Shown one piece after another: positions 7,872 through 16,494 of a stretch of 23,517 nt of DNA. How positions within the stretch are numbered: the first letter of the stretch is position 1; each line of letters opens with the position of its first letter. Made by a program: the position numbers and the translations under genes. The notes beneath the pieces are model-generated. The model was given only the letters and a program-made list of their open reading frames with translations, did not search any database and was not told where the DNA came from. The stretch covers positions 1-23,517 of the forward strand of contig JAQGDQ010002474.1 in the NCBI GenBank assembly GCA_030141605.1, in the 5' to 3' direction. Source of the DNA: Tubiluchus corallicola. Lineage: Eukaryota > Priapulida > Priapulimorpha > Priapulimorphida > Tubiluchidae.

Positions 7872-10800
7872 GTGAAAAGCAAAATAGCAAAACCTCTCAT
7901 TTTTTTTACTCTTATCTTATGCTTTCATGCGCAAGCACAAGACAATAGAACACTTACAACAAAGATTGCCGATTTGTTAAGCATCATGCCTCCTACGGAG
8001 CTTAGCAAGCCTAAGGTGAATGCGGATATTAATAATATTCTTCTACACAAAGAAGAGGGAATACTTAAGCTGTTACAAATGTTAGTAACAACTGATGGCA
8101 AAGCAAATAACAATGTTCATGAAGCATTAAAACAAATCATCATGTATGTTTCTATGGAGGGAAGAGAGTCTGACAAAGACATGGTTTTAAGTGCGATAAA
8201 TAAAACTTTAGGACAGGCATCAAATACAAAACAAAAATCTACCTATATAGAATTATTTGCTTTTTTTGACAAAACAGACATTGCACCCTATTTGTTGCCC
8301 TACCTATCTAAGGGCCATTTATGTGAAGTCATTACAAACGTTTTTTTAGAAGTATACCAAGAAGAATCAAAGGGTATTTTACTTGAACAATTAGACAACA
8401 CAGATGAAGTTTGCCAAATAACTATTGCAAAAGCCTTGTCTAATTTTACCCTTAGCCCTTCAAACAGTAAGAAGTTAGAATATCTACTTAAAAATTCACA
8501 AAATGAAACCTTACAACAAACAATATTTACCACATTATCAAAAATATCCAATGCTGAATCCTATAAAGTGCTAAAAAAAGCTTACCAACAAAAATCAAGT
8601 AGTGATAGCAAATATATAGAAGGTTATGTTTTATACGCACAAAATTTAGCAGAAAAAGGAAACACTTCTCTATGTGAAAAAATATGTCATGAAATTATTA
8701 AGTCTACCAACAAGAAGGAAGACATAATAGCTTTAAATAGTAGAGCAAAAGCTCTAACAATGTTGGCTAAATATGCGGGTAAAAAAGTATTAAAACTCCA
8801 CTTGCAAGCCATTACATCCAACAATCGGGAATATAGGCAGAAAGTACTTGAGAGTGCTTTGCAGATAGATGGAGAGGACGCAACCCAACAATGGATTGCA
8901 GTAGCAAATGAAAGCTCTATTGATAAGCAAATAGAAATAATAGGTATGTTAGCCAAAAGAGAAAAAGATAACTCTGCCATAGAGTTTATCACAACAACAC
9001 TAAGCAATGCCCCGAACAACAAAAGTCTGTTGCAAGCATGCTTCTCTGCTTTATACCAATTAGACAAGCAACAGGCAATGGCAGTTTGCACAAACATGCC
9101 TGAAAGTATAGATTTGGCAGTAGTGGCAAAATTCGTTTTACAAAATGAAGCTATTGAAAAAGATATGGACTTGCTAACTTCTTATGTTTCAAAAAATTTA
9201 CACCCCATCGTACAATCTACGATTATAGAACTCATAGGGAAATTTAATTATCATAAAAGCAAAGATATTGTTTATAAGCACATAACAGATACTAATCTAA
9301 TTAAAAGAAACAGCGCCTATGAGGCACTTAAAGGGTTGCAAGGATCCAACAATACTGTGATGCTATTAGGACTTATAGAGCCAGCCAACCCCATAATAGT
9401 AGAACTGTCAGCAACAAACAACGTCATCATTCCAACAGTGCAAAAAGATAAAAACATTAAGGACGTACAGCTTGCCATAATAAATAAAATACAAAATAGT
9501 AATGACATAAATCAAGAGGTAGAGTTGATTTTGTCGGTGTTGGGAAATACATCAAACGAAACAACCATTGCTCAGCTCATAGAGATACTTCCCCACGTTC
9601 CCACCTCCGCATCATTAGGAGAGCTAAGCGAACTCTTAAAAGTTGCCTCTTGCGATTCCTGTTCTTCGCTAATAATAGACGTTATTTTGGAAGCATTCAA
9701 CCAATGGGAAAGCCCCGAAATATTGACTGCACTATATAAAATATATAAAAAGCCAGCATACAACAATTTTGGAAGTAGAATTTTAAACATATATCTAAAA
9801 AAAATAAATGACTTCGAAAGCACCAGTGAAAATAACAGACTGAAATTAGAACAAATAATGCCGTTCGCTAATACCTTAGAGGACAAGAAAAAAATAATAA
9901 CCCTATTTAGCAATACAGAAAGCTTTCTGTCCATTATATATTTAGATCAATTTTTAACAGATAGCAAATTACAAAAAAATGCTGCAAACTCAATTGCTCA
10001 AATATTAATTAAGTCCGGGCACAAACCCCAATTTTATAACAGCAATACAAAAAAAATTGCAGAAAAAACAATAAAAATACTACCAAATAATGAAGACAAA
10101 GAACTCACTACTCTTCTTGAAAGTTATATAAACACTTTGCCCGAAAACATAACCTTCACATCTATGTTTAATGGAAAAGACTTTACAGGATGGAAAGGTT
10201 TAGTTGCCAACCCTATTGAACGCAAGAAAATGTCTGCTAAAAAATTGGAAAAAGAACAAAAAAAAGCAGACCAACTAATGCATAAAAATTGGAAGATACG
10301 CGATAATGCACTTTGGTATGTAGGTGACCAATTTGACAACATATGCACAGAAGAGTTATATGGAGATTTTGAAATGTATGTAGACTGGAAAATAGGACAC
10401 TTAGGGGATGGTGGCATCTATTTGAGAGGAACACCACAAGTACAAATATGGGACCCCGCTAACATAAAAGTACATGCTCAAGTAGGCTCAGGAGGATTGT
10501 ATAACAATAAAACAAATCTAAGAAACCCATTAACCGTCGCAGATAATCCCATTGGAGAGTGGAACTCTTTTTATATAAAAATGGTAGGAGAAAAAGTAAC
10601 TGTCTATCTCAATGGTGTTTTAGTTGTTGACAACGTGCCTCTAGAAAATTATTGGAACAGAGATATGCCCATTTTTGCTGTAGAGCAGATAGAACTGCAA
10701 GCACATGGAGAAGAAATAGGTTATAAAAATTTATATATAAGAAGTATAAAAAATGAAAATCAACTCACAGAAAAAGAAGCAAAGGAAAATTTTGAACTTC

Positions 10801-11366
10801 TTTTCAATGGGTGGAACTTGCAAGGATGGACAGACCCACAAAATGTATACAGCGTCAACGACGGAACTATTGTAATAAAAGCAGGAAGTCATGGTAATTT
10901 GTATACAGAAAAAGAATACTCTGATTTCATTTTTAGATTTGACTTTAAATTAACAGAAGGAGCAAACAACGGAGTAGGTATTAGAACCCCCTTAGAGGGA
11001 GATGCTGCATATGTGGGTTGGGAAGTACAAATATTAGACAACACAGCTGCTATATACTCCTCATTGGAAGATTATCAATATCATGGATCTGTATACGGTG
11101 TGATTCCTGCCAAAAGAGGCTATTTGAAACCCCTAGGAGAGTGGAACTCGCAGGAGATTTTTGTACAAGAAAACTATGTGAAAATTTCCCTAAATGGGCA
11201 TGTCATCCTAGAAGGAGATGTGGCAGAGGCTAGCAAGAATGGAACATTGGACAAAAAAGAACATCCTGGCTTGAAACGAGAGAAAGGATATATAAGTTTT
11301 TTAGGACACAATACAGAGGTGTCTTTTAGAAAAATTAGAATTAAAGAAATAAAGCAAAATAACTAA
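7872..11366 (+). CDS. large exported HEAT-repeat protein with two DUF1080 (3-keto-glycoside hydrolase-like) domains
   Basis: The 1164-residue protein has a signal peptide (FFTLILCFHAQAQ, residues 10-22), so it acts in the periplasm or at the surface. Residues ~30-750 are a long alpha-solenoid of HEAT/Armadillo-like repeats (for example VCQITIAKALSNF, IKRNSAYEALKGL). Two DUF1080 beta-sandwich domains follow: ~757-960 (opens MFNGKDFTGWKG, contains GGIYLRGTPQVQIWD and GEWNSFYIKM) and ~972-1162 (opens LFNGWNLQGWTD, contains NGVGIRT, GWEVQILD and GEWNSQEIFV). DUF1080 proteins are concanavalin-like glycosidases, some cleaving 3-keto-disaccharides. The likely role is carbohydrate breakdown with the solenoid as scaffold; the substrate is unknown. 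The start is GTG 7872, 17 bases after the DUF4139 stop; no in-frame ATG gives a signal peptide. The next gene follows after 7 bases. Confidence 0.85.
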   Translation: MKSKIAKPLIFFTLILCFHAQAQDNRTLTTKIADLLSIMPPTELSKPKVNADINNILLHKEEGILKLLQMLVTTDGKANNNVHEALKQIIMYVSMEGRESDKDMVLSAINKTLGQASNTKQKSTYIELFAFFDKTDIAPYLLPYLSKGHLCEVITNVFLEVYQEESKGILLEQLDNTDEVCQITIAKALSNFTLSPSNSKKLEYLLKNSQNETLQQTIFTTLSKISNAESYKVLKKAYQQKSSSDSKYIEGYVLYAQNLAEKGNTSLCEKICHEIIKSTNKKEDIIALNSRAKALTMLAKYAGKKVLKLHLQAITSNNREYRQKVLESALQIDGEDATQQWIAVANESSIDKQIEIIGMLAKREKDNSAIEFITTTLSNAPNNKSLLQACFSALYQLDKQQAMAVCTNMPESIDLAVVAKFVLQNEAIEKDMDLLTSYVSKNLHPIVQSTIIELIGKFNYHKSKDIVYKHITDTNLIKRNSAYEALKGLQGSNNTVMLLGLIEPANPIIVELSATNNVIIPTVQKDKNIKDVQLAIINKIQNSNDINQEVELILSVLGNTSNETTIAQLIEILPHVPTSASLGELSELLKVASCDSCSSLIIDVILEAFNQWESPEILTALYKIYKKPAYNNFGSRILNIYLKKINDFESTSENNRLKLEQIMPFANTLEDKKKIITLFSNTESFLSIIYLDQFLTDSKLQKNAANSIAQILIKSGHKPQFYNSNTKKIAEKTIKILPNNEDKELTTLLESYINTLPENITFTSMFNGKDFTGWKGLVANPIERKKMSAKKLEKEQKKADQLMHKNWKIRDNALWYVGDQFDNICTEELYGDFEMYVDWKIGHLGDGGIYLRGTPQVQIWDPANIKVHAQVGSGGLYNNKTNLRNPLTVADNPIGEWNSFYIKMVGEKVTVYLNGVLVVDNVPLENYWNRDMPIFAVEQIELQAHGEEIGYKNLYIRSIKNENQLTEKEAKENFELLFNGWNLQGWTDPQNVYSVNDGTIVIKAGSHGNLYTEKEYSDFIFRFDFKLTEGANNGVGIRTPLEGDAAYVGWEVQILDNTAAIYSSLEDYQYHGSVYGVIPAKRGYLKPLGEWNSQEIFVQENYVKISLNGHVILEGDVAEASKNGTLDKKEHPGLKREKGYISFLGHNTEVSFRKIRIKEIKQNN

Positions 11367-11373
11367 ACAATTC

Positions 11374-11586
11374 ATGCTTCAAACTTTCATTATCACATTT
11401 ATATTTATCCTTACATTCTTTGTTTTTATTGGAGTCAGAATTATTTTTGTAAAAGGAGGGCGATTCAAAGGTACTTGCGCATCTGCAAACCCCTTACTAA
11501 AGAACAAAGATAAATGTGGCGCTTGTGGCAAAAAAAGCAATGAAATGGCACAATGTGAAAAAAGAAAAGACCCCATAGACTTCTAA
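11374..11586 (+). CDS. small Cys-rich membrane-anchored protein (NqrM/DUF539-like)
   Basis: The protein has 70 residues. Residues 3-28 form one transmembrane helix (TFIITFIFILTFFVFIGVRIIFV), followed by a short basic segment (KGGRFKG) and a soluble tail with four cysteines in the pattern GTC...KCGACG...QC. This architecture resembles NqrM/DUF539, a one-helix, Cys-motif protein needed for Na+-translocating NADH:quinone reductase maturation, probably by handling iron, and similar short Bacteroidota proteins annotated only as membrane or secreted proteins. It sits 7 bases after the HEAT/DUF1080 gene and 11 before glmM, so it is probably cotranscribed. No nqr genes are in view, so the NqrM link is only by analogy. 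The reading frame itself looks real because of the tight spacing and organised cysteines. Confidence 0.65.
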   Translation: MLQTFIITFIFILTFFVFIGVRIIFVKGGRFKGTCASANPLLKNKDKCGACGKKSNEMAQCEKRKDPIDF

Positions 11587-11597
11587 ATAAAATAAAA

Positions 11598-13004
11598 ATG
11601 ACATTAATAAATTCTGTATCAGGAATTAGAGGAACAATAGGAGGGAAAGTAAACGATGCTCTAACCCCAATAGACGTTGTACAATTTGCTTCTGCGTTTG
11701 GTATGTGGGTAAAAAATGCCTCCGACAACTCAAACAAAGTAGTAGTAGGTAGGGATGCCCGAGTATCAGGAAACATGATAAAAAACTTAGTCACCAACAC
11801 CCTACAAGGGTTAGGGATAGACGTAATAGATATAGGCCTCTCCACTACTCCCACAGTTGAAATTACCATTCCCCTTGAGGATGCAAAAGGAGGTATTATG
11901 ATTACTGCCAGCCATAATACCGCACAATGGAATGCTCTGAAATTATTTAACTCAAAAGGAGAAGTATTGTCATCAAAAGAAGGAAAGAAGATGATGGAAT
12001 ACCTAAACAACAACACCATAGAATTTGTCTCTACAAGCAAGATAGGGAAGCACATAGAGCACGATAACTGTGCATATATTGACAAGCATATAGAGCTGAT
12101 TTTACAACTGCCATTAGTAGACATTAAAGCTATAAAATCAAAAAATTTCAACATAATCATAGACTGCGTAAACTCTACTGGAGGAATTGCAGTGCCTAAA
12201 CTACTAACAGCATTAGGAGTAAAAAAAATAACAAAAATTTCGTGTGAACCTGACGGTAAATTTACACGAAACCCAGAACCACTGCCCGAACATTTGACCC
12301 ATATATCTAGCAAAATGGAGTCTGGCAAGTATGACTTAGGCATAGTGGTAGACCCAGATGTAGATAGGCTTGTTTTTCTAAACGATAATGGAAAAGCATT
12401 TGGAGAGGAGTATACCCTTGTGGCAATATCTGATTACGTACTAAGCTGCAACAAAGGTGGCAACACATCCTCTAACCTATCTTCCACAAAGGCACTGAAA
12501 GAAATTACAGAGAAATATGGAGGAAAGTACGAACCCTCAGCAGTAGGAGAGATAAATGTAATAGAGAAAATGAAAGAGATAAATGCCATAATAGGTGGAG
12601 AAGGCAATGGTGGAGTAATATACCCTGATTTGCATTATGGACGAGACGCTTTAGTGGGAATAGCTCTATTTCTAACACTATTGGCAAAATTCGGAAAATC
12701 TGTCTCTCTGCTAAGAGCTAAATACCCCAATTACTATATTTCAAAAAATAAAATAGGACTTTCTGATAACATAGATTTAGAAGAGATATTAACTAAAGTA
12801 CAAGAAAAATATAAAAACTATAAAATTAATACTATAGATGGAGTAAAAATAGAATTTGATGAAAGCTGGGTACATCTAAGGCGCTCTAATACTGAACCTA
12901 TTATACGGATTTACGCTGAATCCAATACAACAACAACTGCCCAACACATTGCCAACAAAATCATTTCAGACATAAAAGAAATGGTTAATGAAAAAAAAGC
13001 ATAA
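11598..13004 (+). CDS. glmM: phosphoglucosamine mutase / phosphohexomutase (GlmM type)
   Basis: It interconverts sugar 6- and 1-phosphates, most likely glucosamine-6-P to glucosamine-1-P for UDP-GlcNAc, peptidoglycan and LPS synthesis. The 468 residues carry every alpha-D-phosphohexomutase hallmark: the phosphoserine loop TASHN with Ser105, the metal-binding loop DPDVDRL with Asp252, Asp254 and Asp256, the sugar-binding loop GGEGNGG near Glu335, and the phosphate-binding loop RRSNTEP at 428-434. The N terminus (MTLINSVSGIRGTIGG) is the usual start. GlmM and ManB/phosphoglucomutase members of this family are hard to tell apart by eye; the short GlmM-like length and Bacteroidota context favour GlmM. 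Cysteine desulfurase follows after 3 bases, so the two are probably cotranscribed. An apparent 292-codon open frame on the opposite strand is a shadow. Confidence 0.88.
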   Translation: MTLINSVSGIRGTIGGKVNDALTPIDVVQFASAFGMWVKNASDNSNKVVVGRDARVSGNMIKNLVTNTLQGLGIDVIDIGLSTTPTVEITIPLEDAKGGIMITASHNTAQWNALKLFNSKGEVLSSKEGKKMMEYLNNNTIEFVSTSKIGKHIEHDNCAYIDKHIELILQLPLVDIKAIKSKNFNIIIDCVNSTGGIAVPKLLTALGVKKITKISCEPDGKFTRNPEPLPEHLTHISSKMESGKYDLGIVVDPDVDRLVFLNDNGKAFGEEYTLVAISDYVLSCNKGGNTSSNLSSTKALKEITEKYGGKYEPSAVGEINVIEKMKEINAIIGGEGNGGVIYPDLHYGRDALVGIALFLTLLAKFGKSVSLLRAKYPNYYISKNKIGLSDNIDLEEILTKVQEKYKNYKINTIDGVKIEFDESWVHLRRSNTEPIIRIYAESNTTTTAQHIANKIISDIKEMVNEKKA

Positions 13005-13007
13005 GTT

Positions 13008-14147
13008 ATGATATATTTTGACAATGCTGCCACTACTGCCATAGATCTACAGGTTCAAAAACATATGATGCCATACCTAAACGAAAAGTATGGAAATCCT
13101 TCTTCTGTGCATTTAATAGGGCAACAAGCAAAAGCAAGTATTGATAAAGCTAGACAAAAAGTAGCAAAATGCCTAAACGCTCAATTTAATCAAATAATTT
13201 TTACTTCCGGAGCCACAGAGTCAAATAATACCGTGCTGTTGTCCGCACTCCATAATAATGAAATAGAAAACATTATCTCATCACCAATAGAGCATGATTC
13301 TATTTTAAAGCCTTTAAGGTATATAGCTAAAGGCAAGAAAAAACACATCCATTTTGTCAAGCTAAATGAGAAGCAACATATAGACTATAACTCACTGGAA
13401 AAACTATTGTCACAACACCGCAAAGCATTAGTCTCTTTAATGCACGGCAATAATGAAATAGGTAATATTACAAATATAGATACTGTTGCCAAACTTTGTG
13501 AAAAATATGATGCGCTATTTCATACGGATGCAGTACAAACAGCTCTACACAAAAAAATAGACTTGTCTAATAATTCTATACATTTCCTTTCTGCCTCATC
13601 GCACAAAATGCATGGCCCCAAAGGAAGCGGCTTATTGTTTGTTAACAACAACACAACTTTGCATCCTTTAATTTTTGGAGGAACACAAGAGCTAAACACA
13701 AGAGCTGGCACGGAAAATGTAATGTCTATTGTAGGATTTGCCAAAGCGTTTGAAACTGGAATAAAAAACCAAAAAAAGAATGGCGATCATCTAAAAACAT
13801 TGAAACAAACAACCATTGAACTACTGAAATCAGAGCTTAAAGATGTCTGTTTTAATGGTGATAGCGAAAATTTTATGAATAGCTTAAACCATATTCTACA
13901 CATAACTATTCCAATGATTGACAGTACAAAAATGTTGTTATTTAACCTTGACTTAAACAACATTTTTGTATCAGAAGGCAGCGCATGTTCAAGTGGTGAA
14001 CACCGCCCTTCGGAAGTAATAAAAAGTCTAAAATTGAGCAAAAGTCAAGCAAACGTAAGGATATCTTTTAGTAAATATAACAACCTAAAAGAAGTAAAAA
14101 TATTTATAGAAGTACTTAAAAATATTATTAATCGATACAAGAAATGA
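13008..14147 (+). CDS. cysteine desulfurase (IscS/NifS family)
   Basis: A PLP enzyme that removes sulfur from cysteine as a persulfide for Fe-S clusters, tRNA thiolation or other sulfur carriers. The 379 residues start MIYFDNAATTAID, the standard opening. TSGATESNN marks the PLP phosphate site, HTDAVQT (His172, Asp174, Gln177) contacts the cofactor ring, SSHKMHGPKG carries the Schiff-base Lys200, and SEGSACSSG holds the catalytic Cys327 on a long mobile loop, as in group I (IscS/NifS) rather than SufS enzymes. It begins 3 bases after glmM. No iscU, iscA or regulator is next to it, so the partner scaffold is not defined here. It is a likely housekeeping copy. Confidence 0.93.
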   Translation: MIYFDNAATTAIDLQVQKHMMPYLNEKYGNPSSVHLIGQQAKASIDKARQKVAKCLNAQFNQIIFTSGATESNNTVLLSALHNNEIENIISSPIEHDSILKPLRYIAKGKKKHIHFVKLNEKQHIDYNSLEKLLSQHRKALVSLMHGNNEIGNITNIDTVAKLCEKYDALFHTDAVQTALHKKIDLSNNSIHFLSASSHKMHGPKGSGLLFVNNNTTLHPLIFGGTQELNTRAGTENVMSIVGFAKAFETGIKNQKKNGDHLKTLKQTTIELLKSELKDVCFNGDSENFMNSLNHILHITIPMIDSTKMLLFNLDLNNIFVSEGSACSSGEHRPSEVIKSLKLSKSQANVRISFSKYNNLKEVKIFIEVLKNIINRYKK

Positions 14148-14245
14148 TTCTTTCACTATTCAGAATGAAAAATATTTTGGATTATTGTTTGATTATTTCT
14201 GATTTTTTCCTTTCTTAGTTAAGAATATCGATGTAAGCATAGAGA

Positions 14246-15148
14246 ATGAACATGTTGAAGGCATTTATCAATTATATTACGTATGAAAAGAGATATAGTC
14301 AACACACTATCACATCATATAAAAACGACATACGACAGTTTCAAGCCTTCCTAAAAACACACTACGAAAACATTCCCTTTACAGATGTAACTCTACCAAT
14401 ATTAAGAAGTTGGGTAGTATCATTGGTAGATAGTAAAACATACACTGCAACATCTGTAAATAGAAAAATCAGTACTATCAAATCTTTATTTAAATTTCTA
14501 AACAAACATAAACACATTGATAGCAACCCTACTACTCCATTACACATTTTAAAAACAAAAAAAAGCTTACCGCATTTTATAAAAGAAAATGAAATCAATA
14601 AGTTATTAGATAACAGCAATACAGATATACTAAACAAAGAAGAAGTTAGTTTCTCAGAAGAGCGCAACGCACTCATAATAGAGATTCTATATGGAACAGG
14701 AATGCGACTTATAGAGCTTGTTAATTTGAAAGAGAAAGATATAGACATTGAAAAAAATGTATTAAAAATATTAGGGAAAAGAAATAAAGAAAGAATTGTT
14801 CCCATAAACAGTAGTTTACAAACAGCATTAAAACGTTACATGGGCAAAAAAAAAGCTGCCTTTAAAGAGCAAACAAAAGAGTTGGTTGTAACAGACAAAG
14901 GCACTAAAAGTTATCCTGCATTGATACAAAAAATAGTAAAGAATTATTTAGCCTCTGCATCTGTTGACAAAAAAAGTCCCCATGTGTTAAGGCACACTTT
15001 TGCCACACATCTACTTAATAAAGGTGCTGACTTAAATGCAATAAAAGAGTTGTTAGGACACAGTAGCTTAGCAGCAACGCAGATATACACACATAATAGC
15101 ATTGAAAAGCTAAAAAAAATATTTGATTTAGCGCACCCAAAAGCGTAA
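14246..15148 (+). CDS. tyrosine recombinase XerC/XerD
   Basis: A site-specific recombinase of the kind that resolves chromosome dimers at dif with FtsK. The 300 residues have the N-terminal SAM-like core-binding domain (1-~105: FINYITYEKRYSQHTITSYKNDI) and the C-terminal catalytic domain with all active residues visible: Arg154 (GTGMRLIEL), Lys178 (LGKRNKERIVPI), His246 and Arg249 (HVLRHTFATHL), His272 (LLGHSSL) and nucleophile Tyr281 (QIYTH). The start could be ATG 14246 or 14252. Its length and the HPF gene 51 bases downstream are typical of the chromosomal Xer locus in Bacteroidota rather than of an integrase on a mobile element; there are no flanking att-like repeats. Whether it is XerC or XerD cannot be told. 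The 98-base upstream gap (14148-14245) holds nothing I recognise. Confidence 0.92.
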   Translation: MNMLKAFINYITYEKRYSQHTITSYKNDIRQFQAFLKTHYENIPFTDVTLPILRSWVVSLVDSKTYTATSVNRKISTIKSLFKFLNKHKHIDSNPTTPLHILKTKKSLPHFIKENEINKLLDNSNTDILNKEEVSFSEERNALIIEILYGTGMRLIELVNLKEKDIDIEKNVLKILGKRNKERIVPINSSLQTALKRYMGKKKAAFKEQTKELVVTDKGTKSYPALIQKIVKNYLASASVDKKSPHVLRHTFATHLLNKGADLNAIKELLGHSSLAATQIYTHNSIEKLKKIFDLAHPKA

Positions 15149-15199
15149 AGAAATTTGAATGAATTAAAACGATGGTTACACGATTAAACTTAATAAAAA

Positions 15200-15505
15200 A
15201 TGCAACTTAATATCCAATCTATTCGTTTCACAGCAGACGAAAAATTGACAGATTATATTCAAAAAAAATTAAATAAACTTGATAAAATTTTTGGCCGAAT
15301 TATAGATGGAGAAGTGTTTTTAAAATTAGAAAAAGACTCAAAAAATAATGGAAATAAAATAGTGGAAATAAAAATCAACCTTCCCAAATACCAACTGTTT
15401 GCCAAAGAACAAGGTAAGAAGTTTGAAGACGCTACAAATTTAGCATACGAATCACTTGCACAGCAATTAAAAAAAGCTAAAGACAAGTTGACAACACACA
15501 AATGA
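15200..15505 (+). CDS. hpf: ribosome hibernation promoting factor (HPF/RaiA family, short form)
   Basis: It binds the 30S subunit in the mRNA/tRNA channel and helps inactivate or dimerise ribosomes in stationary phase. The 101 residues show the family beta-alpha-beta-beta-beta-alpha pattern: MQLNIQSIRFTADEKLTDYIQKKLNKLDKIF, then the strand pairs GEVFLKLEKD and NKIVEIKINL, and a final helix with FEDATNLAYESLAQQLKKAKDKL. It lacks the C-terminal dimerisation domain of the long form. Lying just after the xerC/D gene, it matches the common Bacteroidota order (xerC, hpf, then tRNA or tuf genes), but here a hydrolase follows instead. Confidence 0.88.
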   Translation: MQLNIQSIRFTADEKLTDYIQKKLNKLDKIFGRIIDGEVFLKLEKDSKNNGNKIVEIKINLPKYQLFAKEQGKKFEDATNLAYESLAQQLKKAKDKLTTHK

Positions 15506-15551
15506 TTCAGCGTTAATGCTTTAGCCGCCTAAACTATTTTATTCTTAAATT

Positions 15552-16331
15552 ATGTACAAAAGAATTGGAACTAGTACCATTTTGCTATTCATTTACTCTC
15601 TTTCATTTTCACAAGACATGGATTTATATGAAAAAAAAGAATTTGTTAAAGAAAATGATACCCTGTTATATAGGATATTGTATCCCCAAAAATATAACAA
15701 AAAGAAAGAGTACCCACTCATTCTAATGCTACATGGATCTGGAGAAAGGGGCAATGACAACAAAGCACAGTTAACACATGGGGGAGATTTGTTCTTGCAA
15801 AAAAGCGTAAGAAAAAAATATCCCGCTATAGTTGTATTTCCACAATGCCCCACCGATGACTACTGGGCAAATGTGACGACTGTAGACGACTACACAGGCA
15901 CGCGTTTCTTTGAGTTCCCTGATGAGGCACCTCCCACAAAGGCACTAAACACGGTAATGGCGTTTGTTAATTATTTAGTGCAAAATGAAAAAATAGATAC
16001 AAACAAAATGTATGTAGGCGGTCTATCTATGGGAGGCATGGGAACATTTGAACTGCTTTCACGAATGCCCAACACATTTGCTGCAGCATTTCCTATTTGT
16101 GGTGGAGGCAATGTGAACAATGTTTCCAAATATGCTCATAATACTGCTCTTTGGATATTTCACGGATTAGATGACCGCGTTGTTTTTCCCATTTATTCTG
16201 AAACAATAGCAGAAGCCCTAAAAAAAGAAAAAGCAGACTATAAACTGAGTTTATACCCGAACGTAAAGCATGACAGCTGGAATAATGCCTTTGCAGAAGC
16301 AGATTTATTGCGTTGGTTGTTTTCAAAGTAA
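15552..16331 (+). CDS. exported alpha/beta hydrolase (esterase/peptidase-like)
   Basis: The 259-residue protein starts with a signal peptide (STILLFIYSLSFSQ) and is therefore periplasmic or secreted. The fold is an alpha/beta hydrolase of the dienelactone hydrolase/phospholipase-carboxylesterase or prolyl-oligopeptidase-like group: the oxyanion strand ILMLHGSGERG, nucleophile elbow GGLSMGG with Ser159, acid Asp207 or Asp208 in HGLDDRVVFP, and His240 in VKHDSWNNAF complete the triad. HGSGERGNDN and the C-terminal DSWNNAF are typical of the Bacteroidota exported 'phospholipase' group often found near polysaccharide or glycoside genes. The substrate is unknown. It is followed by a hairpin at 16358-16385. 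Its own promoter is not obvious in the 46-base gap after hpf. Confidence 0.82.
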   Translation: MYKRIGTSTILLFIYSLSFSQDMDLYEKKEFVKENDTLLYRILYPQKYNKKKEYPLILMLHGSGERGNDNKAQLTHGGDLFLQKSVRKKYPAIVVFPQCPTDDYWANVTTVDDYTGTRFFEFPDEAPPTKALNTVMAFVNYLVQNEKIDTNKMYVGGLSMGGMGTFELLSRMPNTFAAAFPICGGGNVNNVSKYAHNTALWIFHGLDDRVVFPIYSETIAEALKKEKADYKLSLYPNVKHDSWNNAFAEADLLRWLFSK

Positions 16332-16357
16332 ATAGATTCTCTTTATTAAATTCATAT

Positions 16358-16385
16358 CAATAAAAAAGTTCTTCCCTTTTTATTG
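16358..16385 (+). terminator. AT-rich hairpin terminator candidate
   Basis: A 9-bp stem (CAATAAAAA at 16358-16366 with TTTTTATTG at 16377-16385), extended by a mismatch and a G-C pair, encloses a TTCTTC loop 27 bases after the hydrolase stop. There is no clear T-tract after the stem, so confidence is moderate. Confidence 0.4.
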
Positions 16386-16424
16386 AATTAAATACTGAGC
16401 TTAACAAAGTTTAGCTTGCAATCA

Positions 16425-16455
16425 TTTCAAAAAAACAAGTTTTTTGCTACATTTG
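16425..16455 (+). promoter_or_regulatory. candidate Bacteroidota promoter for the VWA gene
   Basis: TACATTTG at 16448-16455 matches the -7 consensus TAnnTTTG exactly; TTTC at 16425-16428, 19 bases upstream, is one base off the TTTG -33 box. The start of transcription would be near 16462, about 33 bases before the ATG at 16495. Confidence 0.5.
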
Positions 16456-16494
16456 AAGTCAAAAACGGCAACAATAGACAATTAGTAATCCATC

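Noticed and set aside
5041-11390. Identical ATGCTTCAAACT at the starts of the genes at 5044 and 11374
   Set aside because: Twelve matching bases encode MLQT in two unrelated proteins, and similarity does not extend; treated as coincidence.
11465-12343. A 292-codon open frame on the minus strand opposite glmM
   Set aside because: It is antisense to a gene with every phosphohexomutase motif, and its translation is low-complexity and hydrophobic with no domain. It is a shadow of the coding strand.
14148-14245. Promoter in the gap before the recombinase gene
   Set aside because: TATTGTTTG near 14183 has the wrong spacing for TAnnTTTG and no -33 box; not supported.
14246-15148. Xer recombinase as a sign of an integrated element
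   Set aside because: Full-length XerC/D with hpf downstream is the usual chromosomal locus; no att repeats, tRNA end or phage genes flank it.
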